Assembly: GCA_002424545.1 (NCBI GenBank)
Contig: DIKL01000111.1
Coordinates: 1 to 34,572, forward strand
Origin: Syntrophaceae bacterium UBA5619
GTDB lineage: Bacteria; Desulfobacterota; Syntrophia; Syntrophales; UBA5619
Direction of reading: 5' to 3'
Length of the DNA stretch: 34,572 bases
Positions 33,095 to 34,572 of the stretch are shown one piece after another; the stretch's first letter is position 1; every line of letters begins with the position of its first letter. Made by a program: the position numbers and the translations under genes. Under the pieces are notes generated by a model, which saw nothing but the letters and a program-made list of their open reading frames with translations, was not told where the DNA came from and ran no database searches.

Positions 33095-34374
33095 GTTGCA
33101 CTCCTTTGTTGACTTTGAAGGGCCTCGATATGGCCCCCCAGCATCTGAAATCTCGGCTGGTAGGAGAATCCCCGCTCCAGCCCCTCTTCGAGGGTATCGG
33201 GGGTTACCGCCGTCCGGTTCCGCACGAGGGAGGTGAGCACCCCTGCGCAGCCGATATCCCCTGCCAGGACGTACCCGTTCAACCGCTCCTCTACAAAGAC
33301 GAGTTTGCGGTAGACGGCCCTGTTTTTCCGAATCAAGATCCGATCGCCTTCCTGCGCCCCGGCCGACACGACGCGGACGCCCAGCAACTCCACCGAGTTC
33401 ATCCGGAGAGCCCCGGGATAGACCTGCGCCGCCCCGGCCATGTTCGCGCCCGCGATGCGTCCGCCCTCGACGGCCGAAGGCCAGAGCGGACTGGGCGCGT
33501 ACTTCCCCAGAAGCGCGTCGAAGGGTTCGGCCACGTCGCCCGCGGCCCAGACGCCGGGGCAACTCGTCGCCATGTGGTCGTCCACGACGATCCCCTGGTC
33601 GAGGCGGATCCCCGTACCGCGGAGGAATCCCACGTTCGGGACCACCCCTTTGCCGATGATGGCCATGCAGCAGGGCAGCACCGTCCCGTCGGCGAGCACG
33701 GCCGCCTGCACCGCCTCCTTCCCGCGGAACGCCTTCACGTCCGAATGAAAATGTACCCGGACCCCCCTCTCCTGCATCGCTGCCAGAAAAAAGTCGGACG
33801 CCGTCCTGTCGAGCATCTGCGAGAGGATCCGGTCCGAGGAGATGACCAGGTGGACCGGCCGGTTCAGATGGAGCAGGGCTTCGAGGCTCTTGATGCCCAC
33901 GAGCCCGCCCCCGACGATGACCGCCGGGGCGTCGCAGGAACGGAGGATCTTCCGGATCCCCTCGGCGTCCTCGATCTTCCGGAGGCAGAAGATGCCGGGC
34001 AGCTCTTTCCCGCGCAGCTTCAGCACTTTCGCGGAGGCGCCGGTGGCGATGAGGAGCCGGTCATAGACGAGAACCTTCCCGCTTGCGCAGGTGACCCGGC
34101 GGGCCGCCGGATCGAGGCTCACCGCCGTCTCCCCCTGAAGGAGGCGGATCGACCGGTCCGTGTAAAACGCCTTCGGCGCGATGACCGTCTCCGCCTTCGA
34201 TACCTTGCCGGCGATATAGAGCGGAAGCATAACGCGGGAGTAGCCGCCCGCCTTCTCGTCCGAAACGATCGTGATCCGGCCTGCCCGGTCACCCTTCCGG
34301 ATCTCTTCGGCGGCGGCGATTCCTGCCGCGCTGTTTCCCAGAATAAGATACTCGGTGACCTTTTTCAGTGCCAA
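33091..34374 (-). CDS. NirB-like FAD/NAD(P)-dependent oxidoreductase
   Basis: This 427-residue flavoprotein of the pyridine-nucleotide-disulfide class resembles the N-terminal half of NirB nitrite reductase and rubredoxin/ferredoxin reductases. It has the FAD motif YLILGNSAAGIAAAEEI, then LLIATGASAKVLKL, the NAD(P) motif VIVGGGLVGIKSLEAL and the second FAD motif VWAAGDVAEPFD. No redox-active CxxxxC or molybdopterin domain is seen. The start is placed at TTG 34372-34374, where GGAAGGG lies 5 nt upstream and the sequence reads MALKKVTEYLILG; a GTG at 34413 is the longer alternative. Its stop overlaps the ferredoxin start as TTGA. It probably moves electrons between NAD(P)H and the ferredoxin. 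Confidence 0.88.
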   Translation of the reverse strand: MALKKVTEYLILGNSAAGIAAAEEIRKGDRAGRITIVSDEKAGGYSRVMLPLYIAGKVSKAETVIAPKAFYTDRSIRLLQGETAVSLDPAARRVTCASGKVLVYDRLLIATGASAKVLKLRGKELPGIFCLRKIEDAEGIRKILRSCDAPAVIVGGGLVGIKSLEALLHLNRPVHLVISSDRILSQMLDRTASDFFLAAMQERGVRVHFHSDVKAFRGKEAVQAAVLADGTVLPCCMAIIGKGVVPNVGFLRGTGIRLDQGIVVDDHMATSCPGVWAAGDVAEPFDALLGKYAPSPLWPSAVEGGRIAGANMAGAAQVYPGALRMNSVELLGVRVVSAGAQEGDRILIRKNRAVYRKLVFVEERLNGYVLAGDIGCAGVLTSLVRNRTAVTPDTLEEGLERGFSYQPRFQMLGGHIEALQSQQRSAT

Positions 34375-34451
34375 TGCAACCCTTCCTTTCTTAACAGGCT
34401 GTTTTTTCAACACCCTCGTTAACCCGAGCCGTGCCCGGTATGCATCGAGAC

Positions 34452-34572
34452 CTACTTCCCGTGCTTTCCGGGAGCCGCTTTGCCCGCGGCCTGCCGCGCC
34501 CGGATCACGGCCAGAAGCTCCTGGAGCTGGGCCGCCGGAGCGGGCTGGCTCGGAGCGGCCAGCAGGGTTGCC
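34452..34572 (-). CDS. C-terminal end of an unknown protein, cut by the window edge
   Basis: The minus strand carries an open frame that enters from the right edge and stops at 34452-34454. Its 39 visible codons read as an Ala/Pro/Gln-rich tail (LLAAPSQPAPAAQLQELL, then RARQAAGKAAPGKHGK). The low-complexity, positively charged end is typical of a flexible C-terminus. Function cannot be judged. It lies about 80 nt upstream of the FAD oxidoreductase and may be the first gene of the same operon. Confidence 0.55.
   Translation of the reverse strand, partial: ATLLAAPSQPAPAAQLQELLAVIRARQAAGKAAPGKHGK

Noticed and set aside
1..34572. CRISPR arrays, tRNA and rRNA genes
   Set aside because: No regularly spaced repeats and no cloverleaf or rRNA-like sequence was recognised on reading through; a covariance-model scan would be decisive.

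Overview
The window is about 34.6 kb of GC-rich bacterial chromosome (AT-rich only near an insertion-sequence remnant at 650-790). It is densely coded, in short operons on both strands with many 1-4 nt overlaps. The gene set (acyl-CoA dehydrogenase with EtfBA, a GlcD/GlcF-type oxidase pair, menaquinone methyltransferase, ThyX, FtsH, a NirB-like FAD reductase with a two-cluster ferredoxin, and an RsbRD_N sensor protein) fits an anaerobic, possibly syntrophic or sulfate-reducing bacterium of the former Deltaproteobacteria (Desulfobacterota). That placement is inferred from content and protein style, not from a marker gene. No rRNA, tRNA, CRISPR array or phage structural gene was seen.

Left end (1-1027): an IS630-family transposase split into two frames at a run of seven C, apparently broken, beside the first ~40 codons of a nucleoside-recognition (Gate) membrane protein that lost its remainder. 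1024-3979 (minus): ybaK, a thioredoxin with two tandem zinc ribbons and a NUDIX hydrolase form an operon with a clear promoter; mutY lies upstream. 4071-7694: a dolichol-kinase-like membrane CTP kinase, a membrane-anchored sulfatase/YejM-like enzyme and a histidine phosphatase. 7728-11863: a Lys-rich coiled-coil protein, ftsH and glyA, the last two with divergent promoters 45 bp apart.

12043-15056: an acyl-CoA dehydrogenase-etfB-etfA operon with its own promoter. 15057-21214: an HD hydrolase, an isoprenylcysteine-methyltransferase-like gene with a possibly frameshifted start, a YhhN family membrane protein, menG/ubiE, a double-domain ThyX homologue, an M50 membrane protease and a D-Ala-D-Ala-ligase-like ATP-grasp protein. 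21554-24915: glcF and glcD, divergent from a stand-alone RsbRD_N protein. 24970-27500: an MFS transporter and an RlmL/YpsC-type rRNA methyltransferase.

27704-31276: an operon holding a TrpF-like TIM-barrel gene lacking the usual catalytic Cys, thiM, thiE, a HAD-like gene with an altered DxD motif, and a DUF493 gene. This suggests thiamine salvage with two unassigned partners. 31577-34572 (minus): a compact redox module: the C-terminus of an unknown protein, a NirB-like FAD/NAD oxidoreductase, a two-cluster ferredoxin with an unrecognised C-terminal domain, and an unrecognised Cys-rich protein. It ends in a strong hairpin terminator. Both oxidoreductase genes appear to start with TTG and overlap as TTGA. 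This module and the TrpF-like/thi/HAD operon are the best candidates for undescribed biology.
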